The translations under genes and the position numbers were made by a program. Under the pieces are notes generated by a model. The model was not told the DNA's origin. It did not search any database and saw only the letters and a list, made by a program, of their open reading frames with translations. From Mycolicibacterium fluoranthenivorans (GTDB lineage: Bacteria; Actinomycetota; Actinomycetes; Mycobacteriales; Mycobacteriaceae), in contig NZ_JAANOW010000005.1 in assembly GCF_011758805.1 (NCBI RefSeq), positions 310,001 to 374,000 of the forward strand: 64,000 nt of DNA. Direction: 5' to 3'. Shown here piece by piece: positions 9,059 to 17,994 of the stretch (its first letter is position 1; each line of letters begins with the position of its first letter).

Positions 9059-9725
9059 TCGCCGCCACGTCGAGGTCCGCGACGAACTCCCCAGTCTGCA
9101 CACAGGCCTGGTTCAGCCGCTCGACCATGAGCAACGGCCCGAGCCGGCCACCCTCGGTGTCGCCGACGAGATCACCACACGCCGCGACGATGATCGACGA
9201 GAACACCGTCACCCCCAGCAGCAGCCGGCGGTCATCGGTCGGCACGCCCATCCGATCGGCAAGAACCGCAAGCACTCTCGGGTGCCTGAACTCGAAGGCG
9301 GCCTGACGCAACACGTCCGACCCGTTGATGATGCGCAACATCAGCACGATGCGGCCTTTGGTGAGCCGGCCGACGGTGTGCCCGTCGACGCGGGTCAGCA
9401 CCTCCACGTGCGCGGCGCGCAGCGCTTCCAGTGGCCCCAGGTGCCGCGGCAGACGGGTGATCTCCGCGGCGATCTCCTCCGCGAGATCCTCGATGAGCGT
9501 GAGGAACACGGCCTCTTTGGTCGCGAAGTAGCGACTGAACGTGCGCGCCGAGACATCCGCCTGCGCGGCGATCTGGTCGACCGTGGTGCGCTCGTAACCC
9601 TGGCGCAAACACAAGTCCAGCGCGGCGTCGATCAGTGTGGTGCGGGTTCGTTGCTTCTTGCGTTCACGCAAGCCGAGATCGGTGCCCCCGGCATCAGCCA
9701 TTGGTGGATGGTAACTCCCGCTCAC
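9051..9725 (-). CDS. TetR family regulator, tandem copy 2
   Basis: 224-aa TetR repressor. The HTH is GLRERKKQRTRTTLIDAALD...TTVDQIAAQADVSARTFSRYFATK, followed by a helical sensor domain. The GTG at 9725 overlaps the stop of the upstream MFS gene (GTGA), favouring translational coupling; the alternative ATG at 9701 (protein MADAGGTDL) is also possible. The arrangement MFS-tetR-tetR on one strand suggests that one or both paralogues control the transporter. Confidence 0.87.
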   Translation of the reverse strand: MSGSYHPPMADAGGTDLGLRERKKQRTRTTLIDAALDLCLRQGYERTTVDQIAAQADVSARTFSRYFATKEAVFLTLIEDLAEEIAAEITRLPRHLGPLEALRAAHVEVLTRVDGHTVGRLTKGRIVLMLRIINGSDVLRQAAFEFRHPRVLAVLADRMGVPTDDRRLLLGVTVFSSIIVAACGDLVGDTEGGRLGPLLMVERLNQACVQTGEFVADLDVAANV

Positions 9726-11005
9726 GCATCGTCCCGGCTATATGCGTGCACTCGGTAACGCGCGAACGCCGGACCGGCCAACGCAGCCACCGTCACACCG
9801 ATCACCACCAGCAGCCCACCGCCGGCGGCGGCCGCCGTCGTTCCCACCACCGCGGCCGTGGCACCGTGGGCCACATCGGCGATCCGCGGGCCGCCGGCCA
9901 CCACCACGGTGAACACCCCCTGTAGACGACCACGCAGATCGTCGGACGCCGCCTCCTGAAGAATGGTCGACCGGAACGCCGCCGACACCATATCCGCGGC
10001 GCCGCCCAAGGCCAGGAACGCCAGCGCCAGCCACAACATCACGCCCGCCGTGCCGTGCGCGGCTCCGGCCGCCAACCCGAACCCGAACATCGCCAACCCC
10101 CACACCACGATGGAGACCAGCACCGTCAAGCCCTGTCTTCGGACCCTGGGCAACCAGCCGGAGAACACGCCGCCGGCCACCGCCCCCACCGACATGGCCG
10201 CGGCCAGCAGCGCCATCGTGGTGCCGCCCTCCACCGGTCCGCCGAAGCTCTCGTGGGCCATCTGCGGGAACAGCGCCCGGGGCATCCCGAAGATCATCGC
10301 GATCAGGTCGACGACGAACGACATCAGCACCACCTGGTTGCCGGCCAGGTAACGGAAGCCCTCCAGCACCGCGCGGAAACCGAACTGGCCCGTCCCATCG
10401 CCAGCGCCGGTGGGCGGCATCTTCGCCAGCCGGACCGTCGCCCAGATCGGGACGACACACGTGACGGCGTCGATCAGATACAGCGTCGACAGATCGACGA
10501 AATGCAGCAGCATCCCGGCCAGTAGCGGGCCGACGATGGCACCGAACTGCATCACCGTCATGTTCAGCGAGTTGGCCGCGGGCAGCTGCTCGAGCGGCAG
10601 CATGCGCGGGATCGCCGCCGCCCGGGTGGGCGAGTTGACGGCGTAGAAGACCTGCTGCAGCGACAGCAGCCACAGCACCGCCCAGACGTTGTTCAGGGCG
10701 AGCGCGGCCTGCAGCCACAGCAGCACCGACGAGGCCGCGAGCCCGACGGCGGTGATGATCAGCAGCAGCCGGCGATCCATGGCGTCGGCCCAGGCCCCGC
10801 CCCACAGGCCGAACACGATCAGCGGGACCAGCGCGAACAGACCGGACAACCCGACGTAGGCCGAGCTCTGGGTGAGCGCGTAGAGCTGAACGGGGACCGC
10901 GAAGATGGTGAGGTTCCCGCCGATGACGGTGACGATGCCGGCCAGCCACAACCGCCGAAAGTCCGGGGTTCTCAGCGGTGTGGTGTCGGCGAACAGCCCT
11001 CTCAC
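9722..11005 (-). CDS. MFS transporter (enterobactin-exporter-like)
   Basis: About 427-aa 12-helix major-facilitator permease of the DHA3/EntS-like type: it starts FADTTPLRTPDFRRLWLAGIVTVIGGNLTIFAVPVQLYALTQSS, has the loop WADAMDRRLL, and contains a long TM-rich core. The substrate is unknown. The start is uncertain: I use GTG at 11005 (VRGLFADTT), which gives a normal N-terminus. The reading frame stays open to 11176 only because the upstream 30-bp repeat happens to translate as repeated [10 protein letters not shown], which I do not believe is part of the protein. The stop is coupled to the tetR GTG start. Confidence 0.85.
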   Translation of the reverse strand: MRGLFADTTPLRTPDFRRLWLAGIVTVIGGNLTIFAVPVQLYALTQSSAYVGLSGLFALVPLIVFGLWGGAWADAMDRRLLLIITAVGLAASSVLLWLQAALALNNVWAVLWLLSLQQVFYAVNSPTRAAAIPRMLPLEQLPAANSLNMTVMQFGAIVGPLLAGMLLHFVDLSTLYLIDAVTCVVPIWATVRLAKMPPTGAGDGTGQFGFRAVLEGFRYLAGNQVVLMSFVVDLIAMIFGMPRALFPQMAHESFGGPVEGGTTMALLAAAMSVGAVAGGVFSGWLPRVRRQGLTVLVSIVVWGLAMFGFGLAAGAAHGTAGVMLWLALAFLALGGAADMVSAAFRSTILQEAASDDLRGRLQGVFTVVVAGGPRIADVAHGATAAVVGTTAAAAGGGLLVVIGVTVAALAGPAFARYRVHAYSRDDA

Positions 11006-11010
11006 CGTGG

Positions 11011-11125
11011 GGCGAGCGAAGCGACGGGGTATGTCGTCCAGGCGAGCGAAGTGACGGGGTATGTCGTCCAGGCGAGCGAAGTGACGGGGTATGTCGTCCA
11101 GGCGAGCGAAGCGACGGGGTATGTC
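11011..11125. repeat. Four tandem 30-bp repeats between pdxH and MFS
   Basis: Units start at exactly 11011, 11041, 11071 and 11101. The unit is GGCGAGCGAAGYGACGGGG followed by TATGTCGTCCA. Units 1 and 4 carry GCGAC, units 2 and 3 GTGAC. The fourth unit is cut after 25 bases, where it runs into the pdxH stop codon. There are no spacers, so this is a direct tandem array. On the plus strand each unit contains GGGGTATGTCG, a mini ribosome-binding-site/ATG look-alike. Function unknown. Confidence 0.95.
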
Positions 11126-11831
11126 ACGGCTGCAGCCGCTCGACGGTGAAGGTCGCCGCCGGAGCGGCTCCGGCACGACCCTGCGTCACCCGAATCCTGT
11201 TGTGCACCCGGTTCTCCCGGCCCTGCCAGAACTCGACGACCTCAGGGGCGATCAGATACCCACCCCAGTGCGGTGGCACCGGGACGGTCTCCTGGTCGGC
11301 GAACCGGGCCGTCACCTCGTCCAGCTGATCGAGCAGCGCGCGGCGCGAGGCGATCGGCTGCGACTGGTGCGAGGCCCACGCACCGAGCTGCGAGCCGCGC
11401 GGGCGCTTGCTCCAATAGTCGGCCGTGGCCTCCGCGGACACCTTGGTCACCGGACCACGCAGGTGTACCTGACGCCCCAGCCCGTACCACGGGAAGGTCG
11501 CCGACGCGTACGCGGTCGCGGCGAGCTGCTCGCCCTTGGCGGAGTCGTAATTCGTGTAGAAGCTGATCCCGGATTCGTCCACGCTCTTGCACAACACCGT
11601 CCGCGTCACGGGCCTTCCCCGCTGGTCGACGGTGGCCACCACCATGGCGTTGGGCTCGGCCAATCCGGCCGCGCCGGCGTCGGAGAGCCATGCGCGCAAC
11701 AGCGTCAGCCAGCCGGTCGCGGGGTCCGGACCCAGCCAGTCGGCATCGAGGTCGACGCTGCCGTCCTTCTCGACCGATCCGTACTCGACCCGCATCGCGG
11801 CCAGGTCCTGATTGTCGGCGCTGCTGCTCAC
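11124..11831 (-). CDS. pdxH: Pyridoxamine 5'-phosphate oxidase
   Basis: 235-aa FMN flavoenzyme that oxidises pyridoxine/pyridoxamine 5'-phosphate to pyridoxal phosphate (PLP). Recognisable blocks are [21 protein letters not shown] (FMN binding), [46 protein letters not shown] and the C-terminal [12 protein letters not shown]...ERLQP. The start is GTG at 11831; a TAGCGT -10 box ends 6 nt upstream and no Shine-Dalgarno sequence is visible, suggesting a leaderless transcript. The stop codon lies within the fourth copy of the 30-bp repeat. PLP is the cofactor of SerC and DapC encoded elsewhere in the window. Confidence 0.94.
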   Translation of the reverse strand: MSSSADNQDLAAMRVEYGSVEKDGSVDLDADWLGPDPATGWLTLLRAWLSDAGAAGLAEPNAMVVATVDQRGRPVTRTVLCKSVDESGISFYTNYDSAKGEQLAATAYASATFPWYGLGRQVHLRGPVTKVSAEATADYWSKRPRGSQLGAWASHQSQPIASRRALLDQLDEVTARFADQETVPVPPHWGGYLIAPEVVEFWQGRENRVHNRIRVTQGRAGAAPAATFTVERLQP

Positions 11832-11901
11832 GCGCCAACGCTACGCCAGCCGATGGCCACCGCACACGGTCGTCGCCGATGCGGGTGCGACAATTCCGCA
11901 C

Positions 11902-13017
11902 ATGACTGTTCCGGAAAACTTCGTTGCCGGGCTGGAAGGCGTCGTGGCCTTCACCACCGAGATCGCCGAACCGGACAAAGACGGCGGCGCACTGCGCTAC
12001 CGCGGCGTCGACATCGAGGATCTGGTGACCAAGCACGTCACCTTCGGCGACGTGTGGGGCCTGCTGGTCGACGGAGAGTTCGGGCGCGGCCTGTCCCCGG
12101 CCGAGCCGTTCCCGCTACCCATCCACTCCGGTGACGTCCGGGTCGACGTGCAGGCCGGGCTGGCCATGCTGGCGCCCATCTGGGGCTATGCGCCGCTGCT
12201 GGACATCGACGACCAGACCGCCCGCGACCAGCTGGCCCGCGCCTCGGTGATGGCGTTGTCCTATGTCGCGCAGTCCGCCCGGGGTATCGGCCGCCCGGCG
12301 GTGCCACAGCGCACCATCGACGAATGCGACACCGTCACAGCACGTTTCATGACCCGCTGGCAGGGCGATCCGGATCCGCGTCATATTGAGGCCATCGACG
12401 CGTACTGGGTGAGCGCCGCCGAGCACGGCATGAACGCGTCGACTTTCACGGCCAGGGTGATCGCCTCCACCGGCGCCGATGTGGCCGCGGCGCTCTCGGG
12501 TGCGGTCGGCGCGATGAGCGGGCCGTTGCACGGCGGTGCCCCGGCTCGGGTGCTGCCGATGATCGAGGAAGCCGAACAGACCGGTGATGCGCGCGCGGTG
12601 GTGCGCGGCGTCCTGGATCGCAAAGACAAGCTGATGGGCTTCGGGCACCGCGTCTACCGCGCCGAAGACCCCCGGGCCCGGGTGCTGCGGGCGACGGCAC
12701 AGCGGCTGAACGCGCCGCGGTTCGAAGCAGCTGCGGCGCTGGAACAGGCTGCGCTGGCCGAGCTGCGGGAGCGCCGGCCCGACCGCGCCATCGAGACCAA
12801 CGTGGAGTTCTGGGCCGCGGTGATCCTGGATTTCGCTCAGGTACCGGCCCGGATGATGCCCGCCATGTTCACCTGTGGACGGACCGCCGGCTGGTGCGCA
12901 CACATCCTCGAGCAGAAGCGCCTGGGCAAGCTGGTGCGCCCGGCAGCCATCTACGTCGGACCCGAACCACGGTCCCCGGAAGCGGTGCCAGGCTGGGAGC
13001 ACGTCCGCACGTCGTGA
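11902..13017 (+). CDS. citA: Citrate synthase 2 (CitA)
   Basis: 371-aa citrate synthase paralogue. It keeps the active-site His regions (EHGMNASTFTARVI and SGPLHGGAPARVLPM), the GFGHRVYRAEDPRAR block and the late segment ETNVEFWAAVILDFAQVP. It is shorter than GltA2 because it lacks the N-terminal extension, as in M. tuberculosis CitA. The ATG at 11902 is chosen because it gives the known N-terminus MTVPENFVAGLEGVVAF; an in-frame start at 11812 lies within the divergent pdxH. It is transcribed divergently from pdxH and converges on the P450 gene. Confidence 0.95.
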   Translation: MTVPENFVAGLEGVVAFTTEIAEPDKDGGALRYRGVDIEDLVTKHVTFGDVWGLLVDGEFGRGLSPAEPFPLPIHSGDVRVDVQAGLAMLAPIWGYAPLLDIDDQTARDQLARASVMALSYVAQSARGIGRPAVPQRTIDECDTVTARFMTRWQGDPDPRHIEAIDAYWVSAAEHGMNASTFTARVIASTGADVAAALSGAVGAMSGPLHGGAPARVLPMIEEAEQTGDARAVVRGVLDRKDKLMGFGHRVYRAEDPRARVLRATAQRLNAPRFEAAAALEQAALAELRERRPDRAIETNVEFWAAVILDFAQVPARMMPAMFTCGRTAGWCAHILEQKRLGKLVRPAAIYVGPEPRSPEAVPGWEHVRTS

Positions 13018-13057
13018 GTGTCTTCGACACGGCGGCAACGACTTCGGCCTCGCCGCG

Positions 13058-14476
13058 TCAGCGACTGGGTTCCGGCTCGTAGGCGCCGACCCGCACCCCT
13101 GCGCCGCCCCCGTCGGCGAAGCTGCGCCGCCAAGCCACCCTGGCCCAGATGGGCGCCCCGGCGACCATGGTGAACGGCGTCGCCAACGGGAAATCGTCGT
13201 CACTGGACCGAATCTCGGTGCCGCGCACGATGGTCGCCAGTGCCAGAGTGGCTTCCAACATGGCGAAGTGTTCGCCGATGCATGACCTCGCACCCGCCCC
13301 GAACGGCAAGTACTGCCACCGATCCATGGTCTTGACCGCCTCCGGTCGGAACCGCTGAGGATCGAAGAGCTGCGGCCACTCCCACAGTGTCGGATCACGT
13401 TGCACGGCGTACGTGCCGAACACCAGCAGCGTCCCGGCCCGCACGCGGTAGCCGTCCACCTCGATATCGCGCACCGCGGTGCGGGCTGCCCCGGGTGCGG
13501 GCGGGCACAAACGCAGCGCTTCCCGCAGCACCTGCACGGTGTAACCCAGGCGACCGATGTCCTCGGGTCCCAGCGCGCGGTCTCCCAGTTCGGCAGCCTC
13601 CGCGCGGACGTTCTCCTGCATCTCCGGATACCGGCCGAGCTGCCACAACGCGTAGGTCAACGCGGTCGCGGTGGTGTCGTGGCCGGCAGCGATGAACACG
13701 ATGAGCTCATCGCGGATCTCGGCGTCGGTCAGTCCCTGACCGGTCTCCGGATCGACGGCCGCCATCAATGCGCGGACCAGGGGTGCGTCGAGGTCGGGAT
13801 CGTCGCGGCAGGCCTGCAGCACGTCTTCGGCAAGCCTGCGCAACGTCGCGGCCGCGGCCCGGGCCCGGTTGCGCCTCGGGGTGGGCACCCACCTGGGCAG
13901 CCGCAGCGGGGATACCGCGCGGTCGGCGATATAGGCCAGAACCGTGCGCAGCGGCTCATCGATCTCGTCCGCACGCTGGTCCAGGTCCAGCCCCAGCACC
14001 GCCCGGCCCAGCGCACGCATGGACAGCCGGCGGCACTCCTGATCCAGATCGATGCGGGAGCCCTCCGACCAGCCGTCGACCACCGACTGCGCGGCCGCCG
14101 CCATATCCCCGGCGAAGATCTGCACCTGCTTCTTGGTGAACACCGGCTGCACCGCGCGCCGGCGGGGCAGCCACTCATCGTGCATCAGGTCGAACAGGTT
14201 CTCACCCAGCACATGCTGCATCTCGCGATGCGCGGTCGCCTTTTCGACGTACTCGCTGCTGCGCCCGAGAATGTCGCGCCCGCCCCGGGGCGAAGTGACC
14301 AACACCACCTCGGGCATCAACCACCGGGGGGCCAGCTTCAATCGGGTCACCGGACCGCCGGCGTCGCGCAGCACCTCGAACCCCGTGTGGAAGCTACGCA
14401 ACGCGCGCAGCTTCTCCCGGTAGGGCAACGGGTTGAGCGGTGGCTGCGGCAGGCTCTCGACCGAGAAGTTGCTCAT
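13058..14476 (-). CDS. Cytochrome P450 monooxygenase
   Basis: 472-aa heme-thiolate monooxygenase. All signature motifs are present: the I-helix AGHDTTATALTYAL, the K-helix ExxR within REALRLCPPAPG, the PERF-like FDPQRFRPE, and the heme ligand Cys in FGAGARSCIGEHFAMLE. There is no membrane anchor, so it is soluble like other bacterial P450s, and its substrate cannot be read from sequence. No dedicated ferredoxin or reductase gene adjoins it; the fprB fusion 4 kb away is a possible donor. The TM-free N-terminus LPQPPLNPLPYREKLRALRSFHTGFEVL resembles fatty-acid or terpenoid P450s, but I would not name a family number. Confidence 0.93.
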   Translation of the reverse strand: MSNFSVESLPQPPLNPLPYREKLRALRSFHTGFEVLRDAGGPVTRLKLAPRWLMPEVVLVTSPRGGRDILGRSSEYVEKATAHREMQHVLGENLFDLMHDEWLPRRRAVQPVFTKKQVQIFAGDMAAAAQSVVDGWSEGSRIDLDQECRRLSMRALGRAVLGLDLDQRADEIDEPLRTVLAYIADRAVSPLRLPRWVPTPRRNRARAAAATLRRLAEDVLQACRDDPDLDAPLVRALMAAVDPETGQGLTDAEIRDELIVFIAAGHDTTATALTYALWQLGRYPEMQENVRAEAAELGDRALGPEDIGRLGYTVQVLREALRLCPPAPGAARTAVRDIEVDGYRVRAGTLLVFGTYAVQRDPTLWEWPQLFDPQRFRPEAVKTMDRWQYLPFGAGARSCIGEHFAMLEATLALATIVRGTEIRSSDDDFPLATPFTMVAGAPIWARVAWRRSFADGGGAGVRVGAYEPEPSR

Positions 14477-14513
14477 ACGTTCAGCCTGGTAGGGGTGGCG
14501 CGGGTGCCCTAGC

Positions 14514-14525
14514 GTAGTCGACTAC
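14514..14525. promoter_or_regulatory. 12-bp palindrome upstream of the P450
   Basis: Perfect palindrome GTAGTCGACTAC, 37 bases upstream of the P450 start, in the divergent P450/VOC intergenic region. Its role as an operator is a guess from symmetry and position. Confidence 0.35.
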
Positions 14526-14633
14526 TTGTCTTTGCCTACTCGACGTACTGCCGCACCCGCCCCATCCGCGATGAGATCCGCAGACCCGGCCGGTCTGTAC
14601 CGTCGTCCACCCATCCCGCTCGTAGGAGAGACC

Positions 14634-15083
14634 ATGGCCATCGAGATCATTCCCGCCGTCAGCCCGCACCTCGTCGTCGACGACGCGGCTGCCGCCATCG
14701 ATTTCTACGTCAAGGCGTTCGGCGCCACCGAACTGGGCCGGGTGCCGGGTCCGGACGGTCGGCTGGTGCACGCCGCCCTCACCATCAACGGCGCCACCGT
14801 GATGCTCAACGATGACTTCCCCGAGTACAACGACGGCAAGTCGCAGACACCGAAGGCCCTGGGCGGATCGCCGGTCACCATCCATCTGACCGTGACCGAC
14901 GTCGAGGCCAAGTTCGCCCGGGCCGTCGAGGCCGGCGCCGAGGTGGTGATGCCGCTGGAGGACCAATTCTGGGGTGACCGGTACGGGCTGGTGCGGGATC
15001 CGTTCGGCCACCAGTGGTCACTGGGGCAGCCGGTGCGCGAAGTCAGCCCGGAGGAGATCGCCGAGGCGATGCAGGCGCAGTAG
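14634..15083 (+). CDS. Glyoxalase/VOC family protein (PhnB-like)
   Basis: 149-aa vicinal-oxygen-chelate fold protein. The two halves begin VSPHLVVDDAAAAIDFYVKAF and TIHLTVTDVEAKFARAVEAG, and the end is WGDRYGLVRDPFGHQWSLG, typical of PhnB-like proteins. Such proteins bind a metal or small ligand and act in isomerisation, resistance or unknown roles; no reaction can be assigned. The ATG at 14634 has a TAGGAGAG ribosome-binding site. The ECF transporter genes start 54 bases downstream and may be co-transcribed. Confidence 0.88.
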   Translation: MAIEIIPAVSPHLVVDDAAAAIDFYVKAFGATELGRVPGPDGRLVHAALTINGATVMLNDDFPEYNDGKSQTPKALGGSPVTIHLTVTDVEAKFARAVEAGAEVVMPLEDQFWGDRYGLVRDPFGHQWSLGQPVREVSPEEIAEAMQAQ

Positions 15084-15137
15084 CGGGGACCCTGCCGGTC
15101 CATACTGGTGCCTTCGCGTTCGGCCCGAAGGAGACCC

Positions 15138-15767
15138 ATGAGCACCCAGTCCACCGACACGATGCCGGCCGACACCGGCCGCGCCCTGCGCTGGCGCGTC
15201 GTCGACATCGTCGTCGCGAGCGTGCTCGCGACGGCTGCCGGCCTGGTCTTCGTGCTGTGGAATGTCGCATCCAACCCGATCAGCACACCGTTGAGCGCGA
15301 CCCTGCCCGGCCTGCAGGCACTTCTGGGTGGCGGCTGGCTGTTCGCCGGTGTGCTCACCGCTCTGGTGATCCGCAAGCCCGGCGCGGCCCTGTACGGCGA
15401 GCTCGTCGCGGCCACGGTGTCGGCCCTGGTCGGCAACCAGTGGGGCGTCCTCACCCTGGAGTCCGGCCTGGTACAGGGTCTGGGCGCGGAGCTCGTCTTC
15501 GCCGTATTCCTCTACCGCCGTTGGGGTTTGCCGACGGCCGTGCTGGCGGGTGCGGTGGCCGGCCTGGCCCTGGCGGTCAACGACCTGATCCTGTGGTACC
15601 CGGGTTCGGCGACCGCGTTCGTCACCATCTACACGGTGTCGGCGATCATCTCGGGGGCGCTGGTCGCCGGGTTGTTGTCCTGGTTCGTGGTGCGCAGCCT
15701 CGCCAAGACGGGAGCGCTGAGCCGCTTCGCGTCGGGCCGGATGGAGCCGGATCCGCGCACTCGATGA
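15138..15767 (+). CDS. ykoE: ECF transporter S component, YkoE family
   Basis: 209-aa integral membrane substrate-binding subunit of an energy-coupling-factor importer. Its hydrophobic helices include IVVASVLATAAGLVFVLWNV and GGGWLFAGVLTALVI, and the pattern matches the YkoE family, which in other bacteria handles thiamine or its hydroxymethylpyrimidine precursor. The ATG at 15138 follows GAAGGAG. Its stop overlaps the start of the ATPase gene (ATGA), so the components are coupled. The substrate is inferred from family only; no TPP riboswitch was seen upstream. Confidence 0.88.
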   Translation: MSTQSTDTMPADTGRALRWRVVDIVVASVLATAAGLVFVLWNVASNPISTPLSATLPGLQALLGGGWLFAGVLTALVIRKPGAALYGELVAATVSALVGNQWGVLTLESGLVQGLGAELVFAVFLYRRWGLPTAVLAGAVAGLALAVNDLILWYPGSATAFVTIYTVSAIISGALVAGLLSWFVVRSLAKTGALSRFASGRMEPDPRTR

Positions 15768-17230
15768 GCTGTCCGGCAGGAACGGGTGCCGCCGTCACGG
15801 CGCACGGTTGGGGCTGGCGGCATGCGGGCCGCACCCAGTGGGCGGTGCGTGATGTCGATCTCTCGATCGAACCCGGCCAGCGGGTGTTGCTGCTCGGACC
15901 GTCCGGCGCCGGGAAAACGACGCTGCTGCACGGTATCGCGGGACTGCTCGGTGGTGCCGAGGAAGGACAGCAGGCCGGCCGTCTGCTCGTCGACGGCGAC
16001 GCACCGGCCGCCCGGCGGTCCCGGATCGGCATGGTGCTCCAAGATCCCGACGCACAGGTGATCTTGTCCCGGGTGGGCGACGATGTGGCCTTCGGGATGG
16101 AGAACTTCGGCGTCGCGCGCGAACAGATATGGCCCCGGGTGCGCGAGTCGCTGGACGCCGTCGGGCTGAACCTGCCACTGGCGCACAGTACTTCGGAGCT
16201 GTCCGGCGGCCAGAAACAGCGGCTCGCGCTGGCCGGTGTGATCGCGATGAACCCCGGCTTGATCCTGCTCGACGAACCGACCGCGAACCTGGACCCCGAG
16301 GGGGTGGTCGAGGTCCGCGACGCGATCGCCGAATCCGCGCAGCGCACCGGCGCCACGTTGATCGTCATCGAGCACCGCACCGAAGTGTGGCTGCCGGTCA
16401 TCGACCGGGTGATCGTGCTGGGCGCCGATGGTGCGGTGATCGCCGACGGCACACCGGAACACACGATCCGGCGCGAACACGACCACCTGATATCCGCGGG
16501 CGTGTGGGTACCGCACGCGCCACCGCCCGTACTCACCCGGCACAGGCACACCGACACCGGCACCTTGCTGTCGGCGACGGACCTCTCGCTGGGGCACCGC
16601 GGCGGTGCCCGGCTGCACGCCGGGTTGAACTTCTCGATCGACCGGGGCCAGATCTCGGTGATCACCGGCCCCAACGGCGCGGGCAAATCCACCCTGGCAC
16701 TGACACTCGGCGGTCTGCTCCCCCCGCCCGCGGGACGTGTGCAGGCCGAAGCCGACTTCGCGCCGCGGCCCACCCGGCGCGACCCGATCAGATGGAAGTC
16801 GCGCGAACTCCTGACCCGGATCGGCAGCGTCTTCCAGGATCCCGAGCATCAGTTCCTCACCGGCACCGTGCGCGCCGAACTGGCCCTCGGCCCCAAAGCC
16901 CTCACACGCGCCGCCGCCGAGTCCACCGCCGACGCGCTGCTGGAGCGTCTGCACCTGAGTCATCTGGCCGGGGCCAATCCGTACACCCTCTCCGGCGGCG
17001 AGAAGCGCCGGCTGTCGGTGGCCACCGTGCTGGCCACCGGTCCGCAGGTGATCGTGCTGGACGAGCCCACCTTCGGTCAGGACCGGCGCACCTGGGCGGA
17101 ACTCATCCAGCTACTGGCCGACATCGCCGATGAGGGCACCGCCGTCGTCGCCGTCACGCATGATCTCGACTTCACCGCACTGCTGGCCGACGCCCACCTC
17201 GAGCTGCCCGCCTGGGACACCGTGTCATGA
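15764..17230 (+). CDS. ECF transporter duplicated ATPase (YkoD-like)
   Basis: 488-aa ABC ATPase with two nucleotide-binding domains in one chain. Domain 1 has Walker A GPSGAGKTT, Q-loop VLQDPDAQV, signature LSGGQKQR and Walker B LILLDEPTANLDPEG. Domain 2 has GPNGAGKST, VFQDPEHQF, LSGGEKRR, VIVLDEPTFGQD and switch His VTHD. All catalytic motifs are intact in both. It powers uptake by the YkoE/YkoC membrane subunits. The ATG at 15764 overlaps the ykoE stop, and the T-component ATG overlaps its own stop. Confidence 0.94.
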   Translation: MSCPAGTGAAVTAHGWGWRHAGRTQWAVRDVDLSIEPGQRVLLLGPSGAGKTTLLHGIAGLLGGAEEGQQAGRLLVDGDAPAARRSRIGMVLQDPDAQVILSRVGDDVAFGMENFGVAREQIWPRVRESLDAVGLNLPLAHSTSELSGGQKQRLALAGVIAMNPGLILLDEPTANLDPEGVVEVRDAIAESAQRTGATLIVIEHRTEVWLPVIDRVIVLGADGAVIADGTPEHTIRREHDHLISAGVWVPHAPPPVLTRHRHTDTGTLLSATDLSLGHRGGARLHAGLNFSIDRGQISVITGPNGAGKSTLALTLGGLLPPPAGRVQAEADFAPRPTRRDPIRWKSRELLTRIGSVFQDPEHQFLTGTVRAELALGPKALTRAAAESTADALLERLHLSHLAGANPYTLSGGEKRRLSVATVLATGPQVIVLDEPTFGQDRRTWAELIQLLADIADEGTAVVAVTHDLDFTALLADAHLELPAWDTVS

Positions 17231-17994
17231 CGGGCGCGCTCGGCACCCGGACGATCAACCCCGTCGCCCGGCTCCTGGCCGCCGCGATCATCGCGGCCGG
17301 GCTGGTGTTGTCGCTGGACTGGGTTTCCGCCCTGACCGCGCTGGTCCTGGAGATCGGGCTGTTCTTCGCGATCGGCGCCCGACCGCGACCGGTGCTGATT
17401 CGCAGCGCGCTGCTGGCGGTGGCGGCGGCGTTGACCGCGCTGACGATCCTGTTGTACGGCCAGTCCAGTGGCTTAGTGCATTGGCATTTCCTGCTGATCA
17501 CCGTGAGCGACGGTTCGATCGGCCTGGCGCTGGCCACCTTCCTGCGGGTGCTCGCGATCGCACTGCCGTCGGTGATCCTGTTCGCCGATGTCGAACCGAC
17601 CGAACTGGCCGACGGCCTCGGGCAGGTGCTGCGGCTGCCGGCCCGGTTCGTGCTCGGTGCACTGGCCGGGCTGCGGCTGGTCAACCTGCTCGCCGAGGAC
17701 TGGCGTTACCTGGGCTACGCCCGCCGGGCCCGCGGTGTCGCCGACCACGCGCCACTGCGCCGGCTCGCCGGTCAGGCGTTTGCGCTGCTCGTCTTCGCCG
17801 TGCGGCGCGGCTCAAAACTGGCCACCGCCATGGAGGCCCGCGGCTTCGGTGCCCACCGCACGAGGACGTGGGCCCGTCCGTCGTCGTTCGGCGGACGCGA
17901 ATTCGCGCTCATCGCCGCCGGATTCGCGATCGCCGCCACCGCCATCACCGTCGCGGTGACCACCGGAAGCTGGAACTTCATTGGCCATCGATGA
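17227..17994 (+). CDS. ECF transporter transmembrane T component (CbiQ/YkoC-like)
   Basis: 255-aa membrane coupling subunit (EcfT). Hydrophobic N-terminal helices are followed by the long cytosolic coupling helices. The EcfT signature Ala-Arg-Gly motifs are visible as YARRARGVADHAPLRR and the second one MEARGFGAHRTRTWAR, which dock on the ATPase grooves. The ATG overlaps the ATPase stop by 4 bases, and its own 3' end overlaps the following kinase gene by 14 bases. The order S-A-A-T matches ykoEDC operons. Confidence 0.93.
   Translation: MTGALGTRTINPVARLLAAAIIAAGLVLSLDWVSALTALVLEIGLFFAIGARPRPVLIRSALLAVAAALTALTILLYGQSSGLVHWHFLLITVSDGSIGLALATFLRVLAIALPSVILFADVEPTELADGLGQVLRLPARFVLGALAGLRLVNLLAEDWRYLGYARRARGVADHAPLRRLAGQAFALLVFAVRRGSKLATAMEARGFGAHRTRTWARPSSFGGREFALIAAGFAIAATAITVAVTTGSWNFIGHR

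Noticed and set aside
11011..11125. Possible CRISPR array
   Set aside because: The 30-bp units are directly adjacent with no spacers and no cas genes are present.
11006..11176. N-terminal [10 protein letters not shown] repeats as part of the MFS protein
   Set aside because: They arise from translating the intergenic repeat and would make the gene overlap pdxH; a GTG start at 11005 gives a normal MFS N-terminus.
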